Of a stretch of DNA of 64,000 nt, positions 1 through 10,400 are shown piece by piece. Origin of the DNA: Aquilaria yunnanensis (lineage: Eukaryota; Streptophyta; Magnoliopsida; Malvales; Thymelaeaceae); the NCBI GenBank assembly GCA_039654915.1, contig CM077599.1, forward strand, positions 312,501 to 376,500. Reading direction: 5' to 3'. How positions within the stretch are numbered: the stretch's first letter is position 1; every line of letters begins with the position of its first letter. The translations under genes were made by a program, and so were the position numbers. A model generated the notes under the pieces. It was not told the origin of the DNA. It worked only from the letters and a program-made list of their open reading frames with translations, and searched no databases.

Positions 1-421
1 TAATGGCACTACCCGTAGGCCCCAGATTCCCTCGCAGCTTGATTGGAGAAAGCCAACTTGCCTTATCCCTAAAGGCTCCAGGAGTCCGTCTGTAAGCTCC
101 CTGCCTCAGTCTAGGCATCCAAAGTTGAATCGAAAAATAAACTCTCTTTTGCTCTCTCTCTCTCTCTCGTTCATGTGTTGAACATCCTTTCTTCAGTTGT
201 AAATTAGAGTATTGTCTAGTGTGCTCGTGTGCTCTAATGAACCTTGGATTTCTAGTTCATCGTTTCAAGTCTGTAATCACGTAGTAAACTAGTATTCACC
301 AGTTCTCTATAAGTACATGTTTCAAGAATGTTTGGTGAATGTTTTCAATATGTTTTGTGTTCTTGCTTGTTTATAGCCAAGTTAAAATTCATCTAACAAA
401 AACCTAAGAAAAACCTTGGCA
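1..421 (+). mobile_element. 3' part of a copia-type LTR
   Basis: The stretch ends in CA at 420-421. Just after it, at 425-436, comes TGGTATCAAAGC, which differs at one base from the plant initiator-Met tRNA primer-binding site TGGTATCAGAGC. This order of LTR end then PBS is the usual 5' structure of a plant Ty1/copia element. No gag or pol reading frame follows, so only the LTR end and PBS remain, and the LTR start lies outside the window. It could be a decayed gypsy LTR instead, since both groups use this primer. Confidence 0.45.
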
Positions 422-933
422 TTTTGGTATCAAAGCCACTAAAAATGTTTTAATAACACATGATATATTAGCTAGAAATTGTCTCATGTCCGCTTTTGAG
501 CAGCTTTACCTGGTGAAGAAGATCTAGCTAAGTAATAACGTCCCTTACCATGTTGTATATTTTCAAAAGAATGTCCTTATTTGCAATTTTTGAGAAAATT
601 TGAGGAAAAGAAAGAAAAACAGTGATACCGATACAAGTCACGTATTTTAGAACAGTTGTGATAGCAAACATGGGTAACAAGTATACTCGTATGGCTGGTA
701 TGGCCGGTATGGGCGGGTGACACTTTTATAATATCCATGACGGATAAATCCTCTCCATCTACTCATACTCCTACAATATATAATTTAAATATTTTTCATA
801 CCCACCACATTAACATATATATATATATATATATATATTGGCCCTTTGATGAGCTCGTGCTCACTAGAGTCATCTCTTTGATTCTACCTATCGATTATAG
901 ACCACAAAAAAAAATGCTGACCCCAGTCACCAG
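422..933. other. Non-coding DNA between LTR remnant and BRIZ gene
   Basis: After the primer-binding site there is no supportable coding frame. The stretch holds an (AT)n run at 815-838 and short GC-poor sequence. The part nearest 934 probably includes the 3' untranslated region of the minus-strand BRIZ gene, but I could not place a poly(A) signal with confidence. Confidence 0.4.
815..838. repeat. (AT)n microsatellite
   Basis: Twelve uninterrupted AT dinucleotides lie between the copia LTR remnant and the BRIZ gene. Confidence 0.9.
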
Positions 934-3344
934 CTAATTCCTTCTCCTTCCTGGTTTTTTGTGCCTCTTGGAATTTGAGGAAGATTGCTGCACTGGCACT
1001 GGCAACAGCGTTCCTCCCCTAACGTCTTCTGAGTCGGTCATATCGCTGAGGGTTTTCTGGGCTTCAATATAGACAGTGAGGTCTCTCATCTGTTATCAAC
1101 ACTCAAATTATTACTGAAACGATCTTAAACCTCGAATACAATTATCAACTCCAAAATGAACACGTCACCTGCTCTTCTAGGTCAAGCATCATTTCATCTT
1201 TCAACCTTGATTGAGAAATTTCTCTGACAGGAAAAAAAATAAAATAAAACCCCAAGAATGATCAAAAGGCAATCACAATAATATAAGCATATGAAGCAAA
1301 AATTAATCATCAGGGGGGCAGATAGAAAGTAAAGCCACGTTGACCAAATAGCCTAATCCAGCTCAGTGGTATTCCAATTTAGCCTGGAGCAAAATGATCT
1401 ATAAATCAAAGGCAATAACAAAGTTAACAGACAGTACCTCTCTTCAACTTCCTTCACCTTTTGACGCCAGACTTCCTGATTTTTTATTAGATTGCGATTC
1501 ATCTGATAAGAAAAAATGGAGAAAGTGTCAAAGCAACAATCATGCTATAAGGGAAAAACACCATTGATAACCAATGTCTGGGATTACAATTTAAATTAAA
1601 TACACAATTATCTCAAAGAGTGCTTTACCTCTGCAACAACATCTTTTTCTTTCATGCACTCATCTAGCTTACTTTGGATATCCTGCATCTGAGAAGTCAC
1701 AGCATTATCCACTGCTTCAGAAATAGAAATTTCACGTTTGCTTCTGGCCTCTATGAGAAGAGATTCATAATACTAAAAGAAACGAAAAAAAAAAATCAGA
1801 ATGCAAGTTCTTTGACAAAACAAAAAAGCACTAATAGTAGAAAAATCAAAGTTCAAATCCTATAGAATTCCTTCATACGAACATATGGCAATAAAGAATT
1901 GTATTTTTTTCAGCAATTTGAGCAGCTCAAACTAAGGATGGGCCATATTTCTCTTACTTGTCTTTGTGTCTCCAGCTGCGTAGCCAGGAGATGGTTGTAG
2001 TCATCTACAATCTGTTTGAGGAAAAAAGGAAAGATGATTCCACGCATGGTACAACTATAAAGACCATATCATATAAGCTACGAATAGGCAAAAACCTTTT
2101 TTTTTTTCCTTTTTGTGGAGGGGGAAGTTGGGGAGCAATCTTGTAGGCGAATATTGGGTCATTAAATGGCCGGATAAACCTACCTAGCTAAGAGTAGAAG
2201 TAACATCTCCTCTATTTAGAAAAATGCCCACAAATTGAATAGAAACATACCGACTCAACTTTGCTATTAAAGATTGCCCCACTAATTCCAGAATCATCAC
2301 TAAGTCCGCAAGCACCACAATCCCATTCAAGTGATGTGCACTGAGCCTTAATTCCAACTGATTTGCCATCAGCTTTTGACTGGTTAAGCCGATGGACATA
2401 ACTATCACCAACATAGTCCCATATTTGCTGTGTTCTCAAATCAAGAGAATAGCAATGCTGAGTGTCTTTCCAATGCCGAATGGCATGACCTTCTTTGTAT
2501 CTGCAGTATCCAGCAAAGAGAAAAGGAAAAAGAAACTGCAGGGCATTAAATTTTATAAATTCCAACCCAATCACATCGCACAAGGAAATATGTTCAAAGG
2601 TTAAACATTGATGCATTACCTCCCACATCCTGTAAAACCACAAATTAGACAGACCCATACATCCTCTAGTGTACAACAAATAGAACAGGCTGGCTTCTGA
2701 TCTTGCTGCTGACATAACCGACAGACCTAACAGTACACAGAATATTCATCTAAAAGGAAAAGATTGAGAGCTGAGGCAACACAATCACAATTAAAAGCTA
2801 TAATACTTGACATAAATAAAGACATAATGTTGAATGAAACCCATAATTGTGAAGTGTCATTTATCCCTTGTTGTGAGTTGAAACAAACTGATGCTCCAGC
2901 AGGTATCCTTACAGTTATGGAACTGTTTGAACACACAGACAGGCATGGAGAAACTTCCTAGAGCTATACAAGATAAGTCCAACCAAGGAGATGAAATAGT
3001 ACATAAGCAGGAAAATTTGCTAGGAGTTTGAACACAATATAGAAGGAGAAAACAAAGGTCCAACATCCTAATAAGATGGGTGATAATTAGGAAGCAGCAG
3101 TACAGAACAAAAGGAGAGAGGAAGGATGGGGAAGGGAAATTATGGGACTCTAACAAGCTAGAGTTGATAAGTGAAAGAGTAACGAGGAGAAACTCTACAA
3201 GAGGAAAAGAAGCTAAGGCTTACCACGCAAGACAAATAAGTCCATTTTGAAGTGCAAGAACATTGAAAGGAATGGTCACAGAGAGTGCTAAGAACTCCGC
3301 TAGTGTCCGGATCCAATCTCTCTGCAAAAGTTGAAAGGGACAAT

Positions 3345-3397
<53 letters not shown>

Positions 3398-4046
3398 TTA
3401 GAGACCGACCCAGGCAAATGGGACAGGTGGGCAGCTCGGTGAATGCTGGGGGAGGTGTGCTGGAGATCTGGCCGGATTCTGAGAACTCGACGGATTGTGT
3501 ATACAGAATGTGGCATATCTCAGCCTACAAATACAATACAAAATGAAGAGTAATACACATAAAGATTCAAGTCTCCTGTTAAAACCCCTCCCTCTCTCGC
3601 GCGTTAGCGTGAGAGGTGCCTAAGCATACATACAAACAATTCAGAAAAGGAACGACCAGACCAACCTCCCCAGGTGAGAATTGCTTTCCGTTGAAGGCGC
3701 CATAAAAGGCATCAGCAGCTGCCTGGTCGACTAGCTTCACCAAGACGCTGTAGCGATCCTCCATGGCGTCGTTCCGGATAAAGAGGAGGCGGGAGAGGTG
3801 GCGGATATGGGAGGCGCAGAAGCGGATGAAATCGGGGGCAGAGAGGTAGTTGGGGACGGCGACGACAAAGAGGGAGGAGGATCGGGAGGCAGGGTTAGGG
3901 TTGGGGAGGGAGCTCTGAGATGTGCTGCGGAACAGGTGAACCACCCCTCGCCTCTCCAGGATTGGAGGATTGGGATCCGCCCAGCCGTCGACGTCGATGG
4001 CGAGGCCTTCTTCCCGGTCAACTGAGTGAACTCTAACGATGAACAT
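934..4046 (-). CDS. BRIZ: BRIZ-family BRAP2/RING/UBP zinc-finger E3 ligase
   Basis: Ten exons rebuilt by frame and GT/AG sites, in transcript order: 4046-3666, 3524-3410, 3321-3224, 2726-2620, 2500-2251, 2011-1958, 1772-1629, 1502-1438, 1223-1169 and 1089-934. They join in frame to 474 codons ending in TAG. Domains in order: BRAP2 domain (about residues 35-127, with FVVAVPNYLSAPDFIRFC), RING (from CPICLERLD), UBP-type zinc finger (CSICCTLEDVWVC to DYVGDSYVHRL), a helical coiled-coil region, and a basic Lys/Arg-rich tail. In Arabidopsis, BRIZ1 and BRIZ2 form a heteromeric ubiquitin E3 needed for germination; I cannot tell which paralogue this is. I chose the start at 4046 (MFIVRVHSVD) because the family begins there; an in-frame ATG at 4091 would add 15 residues. 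Oddity: the RING reads C-D-H-S-F-Q where family members have C-N-H-S-F-H, and CVVC replaces CPVC. Confidence 0.93.
3349..3394. repeat. (GA)23 microsatellite in BRIZ intron 2
   Basis: A 46-nt uninterrupted GA run. It lies in the 88-bp intron between exon 2 (ends 3410) and exon 3 (starts 3321), so it supplies much of the polypyrimidine stretch on the transcribed strand before the acceptor. Confidence 0.95.
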
Positions 4047-4244
4047 GGTTTGGAATTGGTTTGGCCTGGCTTTGCTGGTGATCGCTCTCACTCAGTCGCT
4101 CATCGGGACCAAATTCCCTTCGCTTCGGAATGGCCATTCCATAATGGCCAACGACACGGGGGCCGCGGGCCCGCGGCACAGAGCAATACTGATGAGCCCA
4201 AATCCCAAAATGGCCATCAAACTTTCATTAATTTCCCTTTAGAT

Positions 4245-4773
4245 TAGAGATGTTAATGGATGTCCAATTCGACGAGCATCCGGTTACATCTAATCTTATG
4301 GGTTGGATTTTTTTTAGCAATTGATTGGGTTTGGGCTAAATGTGGTATATGATTTTTTCCACTTGTTGATGGGCTTAGGGTTCACCTGCCCTACATCTGA
4401 CTTATATGTGTGTGTGTGTGCATGTGTATAACATATTAGTATTAGTTATGTGATGAAAATAAAAGTATAATTTATAAGTTATATGAAATTAAAAACAAAC
4501 ATGAGTTGCTTTAATAGATAAGGTATAATAAATGTTTTTAACAGTAACAAATGTAAGATTAGATATGACATGACTTACTAAAATTATGGTTATGGAGGTG
4601 TGGTGGGTAAATGAGTTTTATTCGACCCAACCCATCTAAAAATAGGTAGGATATGAATATAAAAATTATACATCCGACGGGTGATAAGTAGGATGCAGGT
4701 AAAGCATTCAAAGTCACGGGTAAGATGTGGAAATACTCTCATCCAACTCAAATCCGATTCATTGACATCCCTA
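4245..4773. mobile_element. Small non-autonomous hAT-type element
   Basis: The left end TAGAGATGTTAATGGAT pairs as an inverted repeat with the right end ATTCATTGACATCCCTA. The flanks CTTTAGAT (4237-4244) and CTTCAAAT (4774-4781) match at 6 of 8 positions, as expected of an aged 8-bp hAT target duplication. At 529 bp with no transposase frame, it would need enzyme supplied in trans. It sits only about 200 bp upstream of the BRIZ start codon. Confidence 0.6.
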
Positions 4774-5073
4774 CTTCAAATCAGCCTAACAAATGTTTTC
4801 CATGGAACCATGTCTTCCGAAATTGTACCTATTAGGTATGGGCATGGCTACCAAGTGTTTGAATTAAGGGTGAGCATGGGTTGGGTAAACCTAGACCATT
4901 ATCATTGGTTTGGGTTAGATTGGGTAAAAATGACCATGGTTCACGGGGTTTGTTCTATATATAGGAGAACTGACGGTTTTTAAGTTGATTCTGATTCCAT
5001 ATAGAACTAACCTGAGGTAGAACCGAACCTAAGATGTATATATTATTATATAATAAAAAGTATAGTATTACTA

Positions 5074-5074
<1 letters not shown>

Positions 5075-5107
<33 letters not shown>
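5075..5107. repeat. (TG)n microsatellite
   Basis: About 16 TG dinucleotides in a row. Confidence 0.95.
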
Positions 5108-5109
<2 letters not shown>

Positions 5110-5124
5110 TTTAAAAAAATTATG

Positions 5125-5374
5125 ATGATCATCTTATGTTTTTATATTAAACATTTAAATTGATATCCTAAATTGAAACAACATGGGATCATTCATGCAA
5201 TTTATCTATATTCACTTGAATTACTTTCATTTCTAAAACCGACTATTCTTGGGTCATTTTGTGTTTTTATATTAAACCTTTAAATTGATGTCCCAAATTG
5301 AAACAACATGGGATCATTCATGCAATTTCTCCATATTCACTTGAATCATTTCTTTTCCTAGACCAATTACTCCT
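5125..5374. repeat. 125-bp tandem duplication
   Basis: Two head-to-tail copies (5125-5249 and 5250-5374) share long stretches such as GAAACAACATGGGATCATTC at the same offset. The copies differ at scattered positions, so the duplication is not recent. No coding frame is conserved across it. Confidence 0.8.
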
Positions 5375-5748
5375 TGGTCATTTTACTTTCGATCACTTTA
5401 CTCCAAACTACTCTCTACGACACAATTCTTATGTATTTTCATTTATAAGCCATATCAAACTGAAAATTCATGAAATCAACATATTTTCATATTTTGATAC
5501 TGAAGAATAGAGTTTTAAAGGCTCAGCTTTCTTAGCAACTGACCATAAGTTGGCACCTTTACGATCATTGATCTATAGGTCACTGTACCCCTTTTGTTGA
5601 CAATGACTAATGGCCAAAGCTAGCTAAGATGGGGTTTCCAATGGGTTGAATGATCAATTTTATTTGGTAGTTTGAAGCATATAAAAAAAAAGTTCAAGGG
5701 AACATAAACACCACATAATCATGAGCTTAAAAGACACGCTGACAAGGT

Positions 5749-5774
5749 ATTATTATTATTATTATTATTATTAA
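5749..5774. repeat. (TAT)n microsatellite
   Basis: A run of TAT/ATT triplets adjoining the end of a LINE RNase H remnant; it may descend from the LINE tail. Confidence 0.85.
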
Positions 5775-5814
5775 TCAAAATGCGTGTATCATTCTTTGAG
5801 AAAACTTCAATCAA

Positions 5815-6300
5815 GCAAAATTGGCTACAATAATGTCAGTAAGCTGAAATGGAAAGTCACCCGTCCACAGAATAAATGACTCACAAGCCAAGCCTAACTT
5901 ACTTAAGAAATGGGCCACTTGGTTGCATTCACGCGAAGCATAGTTTAGTTGTTAGCTATTCAGTCTACATAGCCTCTTATGGATCGCCTCAACACAGCTA
6001 AAAGCCTTTGAGCTTCCTACCTTGCCTTAAAGAATTGCATGCACCACTAAACTCATATCCACTTCAACAATCAACTTAAGTGCCACAAATTCTCCTACTA
6101 GCTTCAAGTCCTCAAGGCAAGCCAAGCATTTGCCAAAAAGTGGATCACGAAGGTTGTCTTTTCGGATTGCCAACACTGCAACCACTTTTCTCGAATCCTT
6201 CCTCAAAATTGCACCAGGCCCTAACCTCTAATCTACCCCAAAAGCAATGTCTATATTCAGTTTCATCCATCCCCATCTGCAGCTTCATATAACCCTTCAG
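5815..6300 (-). pseudogene. LINE-type RNase H (RVT_3) remnant
   Basis: Read on the minus strand from 6300, broken frames give WMKLNID, then GAILRKDSRKVVAVLAIRKD, then LACLEDLKL, then VDMSLVVHAI, and close to 5870 NQVAHFLSKLGLACE. This is the order of motifs in the plant reverse-transcriptase-like RNase H domain found at the end of LINE polyproteins. Stop codons interrupt the frame (for example after VVHAIL). No reverse-transcriptase core lies directly upstream. Confidence 0.7.
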
Positions 6301-6620
6301 CACTCTAGTAGCTGCAGTTAAGCTAGTCTAAACCATTGAATCATTTACTCACCTTTTGATCAACCAAGTTAGGTCATTTGGCTTTGTAAGCTTTTCACCA
6401 TGCACAACGTCATTCCTATGTTCTCAACTGACACAATAATCACATAATGACTCCACTCAGCCTCCACATAACTAGTCATCATTTGCAACATCTATTCCTT
6501 AACAGTCCCACCATTCAATTTTGACATGAACACCAGTCTTTTCCCCTCCTATACGTTGCAACTAGATGCGCAATCACGGAGCATATGGAAAATTGATTTT
6601 ATTGCTACATTGCATACTGG

Positions 6621-6800
6621 TAGGGGTGAGCATTGGTCGGTTTAGGTCAGTTTTTTATGGAACCGAACCAACCCGAAATAGGCTCAGTTCCAAAATTTTT
6701 TTACCCAACCCGAGAATTGAAAACAAAAAAGAACCAAAACCATGGTTTTGGGTTTTTCAATTTTGGCTCTCGGATTTTTCGGTTCGTATCATATACCTAT
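6621..6800. mobile_element. Possible truncated hAT-type end
   Basis: TAGGGGTGAGCATTGGTCGG at 6621, followed by repeated GGTT/AACC words (AACCGAACC, CGGTTCG), resembles the terminal and subterminal region of plant hAT elements. No matching inverted end or target duplication was found, so it is a fragment at best. Confidence 0.35.
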
Positions 6801-6939
6801 AACAACATTTAAATTCAATCAAATTGCATTCACAACTATTTTATGAAATATTTAACACAATACACAACTAAATTCATATTTAAATAAACACATTCTTAAT
6901 AATATTCAAAAAATTTCACATACTGTTACATAATGTAAC

Positions 6940-7690
6940 AAGAAGGCAAATGTATCTAGTTGCACGCGGTTTCACACCTTCTTTTACTTCACAATCTCTA
7001 TCAACATGCTCAAGTCATCCACACTGAAAGCAAAAGTATTGTAACCTTTCAAAGGAGAAACAAACGAAAGCTTCCTCTTTATTCCCCAATCTATGTAGCC
7101 AACCCCTCAGCAATGGCTTCTGCACATCCAGCTTTACTTTGAATTGAAGAAATCTGCCTTCCAATCCACCCTCCCACCGGTCATTCTTCCTCTTATCCAC
7201 CTCAAATACCTTTCCCATCAATTCTCCTAATTTATGAATGACCTCTGGCCTCATAAACACTATTGGGACATCGTATGCCTTAACCTAGAAGGGAGTCATC
7301 CACTGCTCGACCCACCGAGGGTTATCATCCATGTCAATCTCATGCAGCAAAAACACATGTTTATCAAAGAACCATGAAGACCCTTCAAGCCTAAGGTCTA
7401 TGTCTCATTTTATCTTAAATATAAAAATGAATCTGTTATCATCAATAACCTCAGCATCCATTCCTCCAATCGATTTCCATAGTGATTTTATCGTACCAAT
7501 GAGTGCAACGTTATTAAAAGGCCGATTCGACCATAACATGCCTAGCATGTAAAACCTTCGATTGGCCCTAGAATCCAAATCTAGCACCATCTCTAGATCT
7601 AAGCTGATCTGCTCCTCTTACGTTAGTAGCGTTAGACTATGCCACTTCTCCGTATCGTAATCTGCCTGATTGTCCACCATTGCCTCGAAT
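6940..7690 (-). pseudogene. LINE ORF1-like DUF4283 / zinc-knuckle remnant
   Basis: Minus-strand frames give the DUF4283-like stretch (NNVALIGTIKSLWKSIGG, then DAEVIDDNRFIFIFK). It continues to SSWFFDKHVFLLHEID and NPRWVEQW and ends with ERLQYFCFQCG, the start of the plant LINE-type zinc knuckle. At least two in-frame stops break it. Its arrangement, ORF1-like domain followed downstream by an RNase H fragment (5815-6300) with no endonuclease or RT between, indicates a large internal deletion of one LINE. Confidence 0.7.
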
Positions 7691-8229
7691 CCGCCCTCTA
7701 ATCAGATGACGAACTAACACACAAACCCTCCCACACAGAAAAAGATGCCGCCAGCCATACTCTAGAAGATCGGACCTTAATTTGGTGTATCATTGGCAAG
7801 GAATTATAATCACAAGTAATGATAAAATTACTCCATCTTGTTGATCACCTTCTAGAGTATACTTGCTTAGACGGCTAAGAGAAAGATTTGTGGACAATCT
7901 GTTAAAATAGTAACATAACATGAAAAATTATAACTAATTGTTTTGATCACACTAGGCACTGCAATTCTTTTTGCTTAAAGTGCTGAAGAACACTAGAGCC
8001 ATAGTTGTCCTTCTTTATGGGAAGGAGAGGTGTTACTGTACATCAACAAATTATCGCACCAAGGCCTGAAGATTTGTGCTAGGTACCATTGACCATTAAT
8101 ATTTTTTATATAATAAGGGGGTTGAATAAGCTTCTTAGTGCCTTAGGAATGTCATAAAGGATTAGGAGGGCTGGCAACAAAGCTAGAGTGGATAAAGAGG
8201 TAGTCTCTAGTGACTGAGAGCTGATGAAG
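7691..8229. other. Intergenic, no gene seen
   Basis: No frame with a recognisable product on either strand. It may be eroded LINE sequence, since LINE fragments on the minus strand flank it on both sides, but I could not match specific motifs. Confidence 0.4.
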
Positions 8230-8800
8230 CAAGGAATCTCTTCTTGTTATATTGGGTTGAGTATTAAACGTGTCATAACATAATACATACTCATTTTTAC
8301 CCAATCAAACAATCTAGAGAGTAGAGACTAAAACAAAAATCCAATCCATACACCATTTACCCTAGTCTGCTATGTTTGAAAACAACCAAGCACAACATTC
8401 CATTGTTCAATTACAATTAGAAAGATCTGATACTTTGTGATGCTTATAAAGAGCATGGTTAGGAATGAGAGGATTAAGCTAATCAAAAGAAGTATATGGG
8501 ATCCAATGATCCTCCCAAATCTAGATAGATTACTCATTTCCAGTATTCCAATGATGATGTTGAACCAAGATAGATAGATCTTCCATATAACAAGCTTTAT
8601 TGAATTGGGGATGCATTACCAGTAGTCTTGAACCCCTAAACAGAATTTAAAGAACCATATTTAGCCTGTAGGACTCGACAAACAAGCTTATTTGGATTAC
8701 TTGCAAAGATGCGCAAAAATGTTTTCCCTAATAAAGCTTGATTAAATAAACATATGTTTTTTATGCCTAAGCCCCCAAGACCCTTTGCCTACATTAAAAC
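8230..8800 (-). pseudogene. LINE reverse-transcriptase C-terminal remnant
   Basis: The minus strand from about 8800 reads AKGLGGLGIKNICLFNQALL, then GKTFLRIFASNPNKLVCRVL, then QAKYGSLNS before a stop. This matches the conserved plant LINE stretch that follows the RT palm (GGLGIRDL, FN-ALL, W-R-L, P-L-AR-LKA-YF). Further stops follow. It is a separate fragment from the LINE at 5815-7690, because the domain order would otherwise be wrong. Confidence 0.65.
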
Positions 8801-8823
8801 TTCTTTCTATTTTGAACAAGAAA

Positions 8824-9720
8824 GATCAAATTTTGAATAATACTGGTACAAAAATATTTGCCAACAAGTTTTCTAAAATTTTGAATTTCATTGCCTAGAT
8901 TTCAATGTTCAAAAGGCATTTTCAGATGAAGTTTAGTTTAAGGTGTAAAGGAGCATATTTTTAGAGTTGAAGGTCCTACTAAGGGATTTAGCCTTAAAGT
9001 TTAAGCATTTATATGAAAACAATATTACAAAAAGAGAATCCTTAAGTGCACAAAGGTTTTTTTATTTTTTTCCCTACGTCTAAATATGTCCGTCCACAAT
9101 TAGTTCTGTTTTTTTTTACCAAACTCCTAGCTTTTTTTTAAGAATTTTGATTGTGTTGTCGAGGGCCAACTAAACAACCGGGTTTTTCCATGCGTAAATG
9201 ATCAGATTTTGAACAACAATCACAGTTTTACAAAAAGATTTGCTAATAGGTTTTCTAAATTTTTTAATTTCATTGCCTACATTTTAAAGTTCAAAGGGTG
9301 TTTTGAGATTAACTGTAGTTTAGAGTCTAAAATAGCATACTTTTAGAGTTGAAGGTCCTATATGGGTTTAAACCTTAAATTTTATATAAAAATAATATTT
9401 ACAAAAGGGAAATTTTTTCCTCTACCCAGATGGGAGTGAACTCCTCATTCTTTGCATATGTATGAGAACTTGCACTACTTGATTTGAATTTTTTTTTTAT
9501 TTTTAACTAAATCTAATTTTTTACCTACTTCAATAGAGTGGAATTTATATAAGTAGGAAGAAAAAATTTTCCTTTCCAGAAAAACAATCCTTAAGTGCAC
9601 AAAAGTCTTCTCTTCCGTTTTCGACGTCTAAATATGTCCGTCCACAATTGGTTTTCTTTTTCTTTATTTTTTTCACCAAATTCCCAACTTCTTTTAAAAT
9701 TTTAGTGGTATTGTAATTCT
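8824..9720. repeat. Direct duplication of about 350 bp
   Basis: Copy 1 (8824-9165) and copy 2 (9200-9720) share ordered blocks such as TTTAGAGTTGAAGGTCCTA, CCTTAAGTGCACAAA and CGTCTAAATATGTCCGTCC. Copy 2 is longer because a short element (9417-9572) interrupts it. Divergence between copies is considerable. No coding content. Confidence 0.75.
9417..9572. mobile_element. Tiny MITE inside second duplicated copy
   Basis: The ends form an inverted repeat: GGGAAATTTTTTCCTCTACC on the left, and the reverse complement of the right end reads GGAAAATTTTTTCTTCCTAC. The first copy of the surrounding duplication lacks this 156-bp insert, giving an empty-site comparison within the window. Confidence 0.55.
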
Positions 9721-10391
9721 ATAGTTTCAAAATTACAGGATAAAGTCTTGCAACCCAGGTGAAGTGACAAGGACTGCCATGTTCATTGTCTGAGTTCAAG
9801 CCACAACGGGTCTCTTCTCCTTTAAATCTCTCTTCTAATGTAAAGAATTCTGAGTAAAAAAAGAAAATTACAGGATAAAATACTTTGAGAAAAATAGGTT
9901 TTATTAAAAGAAATTGTAATATGGATATTTAAGTAAATAACTATACTATGCAGAAACTTACATAGTATCCCTCTATCACGTAAAGACTGAACCATTTGAC
10001 CGACTACAAAGTTTAAATTGTGAGTAATTTATATTTATATTTTCATTTTTTTGTTGAAACTAAAATTCAAAAAAATCATTTTTTGATTTTGTGTATTAAG
10101 AGTTTAAATAATGATTAAAAAATATTTTCTTTTTGGGTTTTGTGCAATGAAAGTTTAAATGAGAGTGGTAAGATAAATTGAATGTTAAAAATTTATTAAA
10201 AGTAAAAACGTTACAATTTTTTTGCGAGAACAAAACAAAAATACGGTTCATTTTCTTTAGCACGGAGGAAGAATAGATATACATATAGTTAAGCAACATA
10301 GGCATCCAAAAATTTCACTGAGTAGAGGTAGAATCATAGTATTTCCTTGTTTATACTTTTGTTTGTTTTTTGATACTCAGAAGTATCTTTA
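9721..10391. other. AT-rich intergenic DNA
   Basis: AT-rich, with no coding frame of recognisable product. I see nothing beyond simple A/T runs. Confidence 0.4.
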
Positions 10392-10400
10392 TAAGTAGGT

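Larger units (their letters stand above)
4774..5814. other. Intergenic repeats, no gene seen
   Basis: No supportable gene. Around 4850-5000 a stretch beginning AGGGTGAGCATGGGTTGGGT resembles one end of a hAT-type element, but I found no partner end. The rest is AT-rich with two microsatellites and a duplicated 125-bp block listed separately. Confidence 0.5.

Noticed and set aside
3405..3406. Alternative donor CTGGGTCG|GT for BRIZ exon 2
   Set aside because: Using CTGG|GTCGGT with acceptor TGCAG gives the conserved CPICLERLDPDTSG; the alternative needs a second unusual acceptor and gives CLGRLD.
4047..4091. Upstream in-frame ATG extending BRIZ by 15 residues
   Set aside because: The added residues are not like the family N-terminus, which begins at MFIVRVHSVD; the downstream ATG is preferred.
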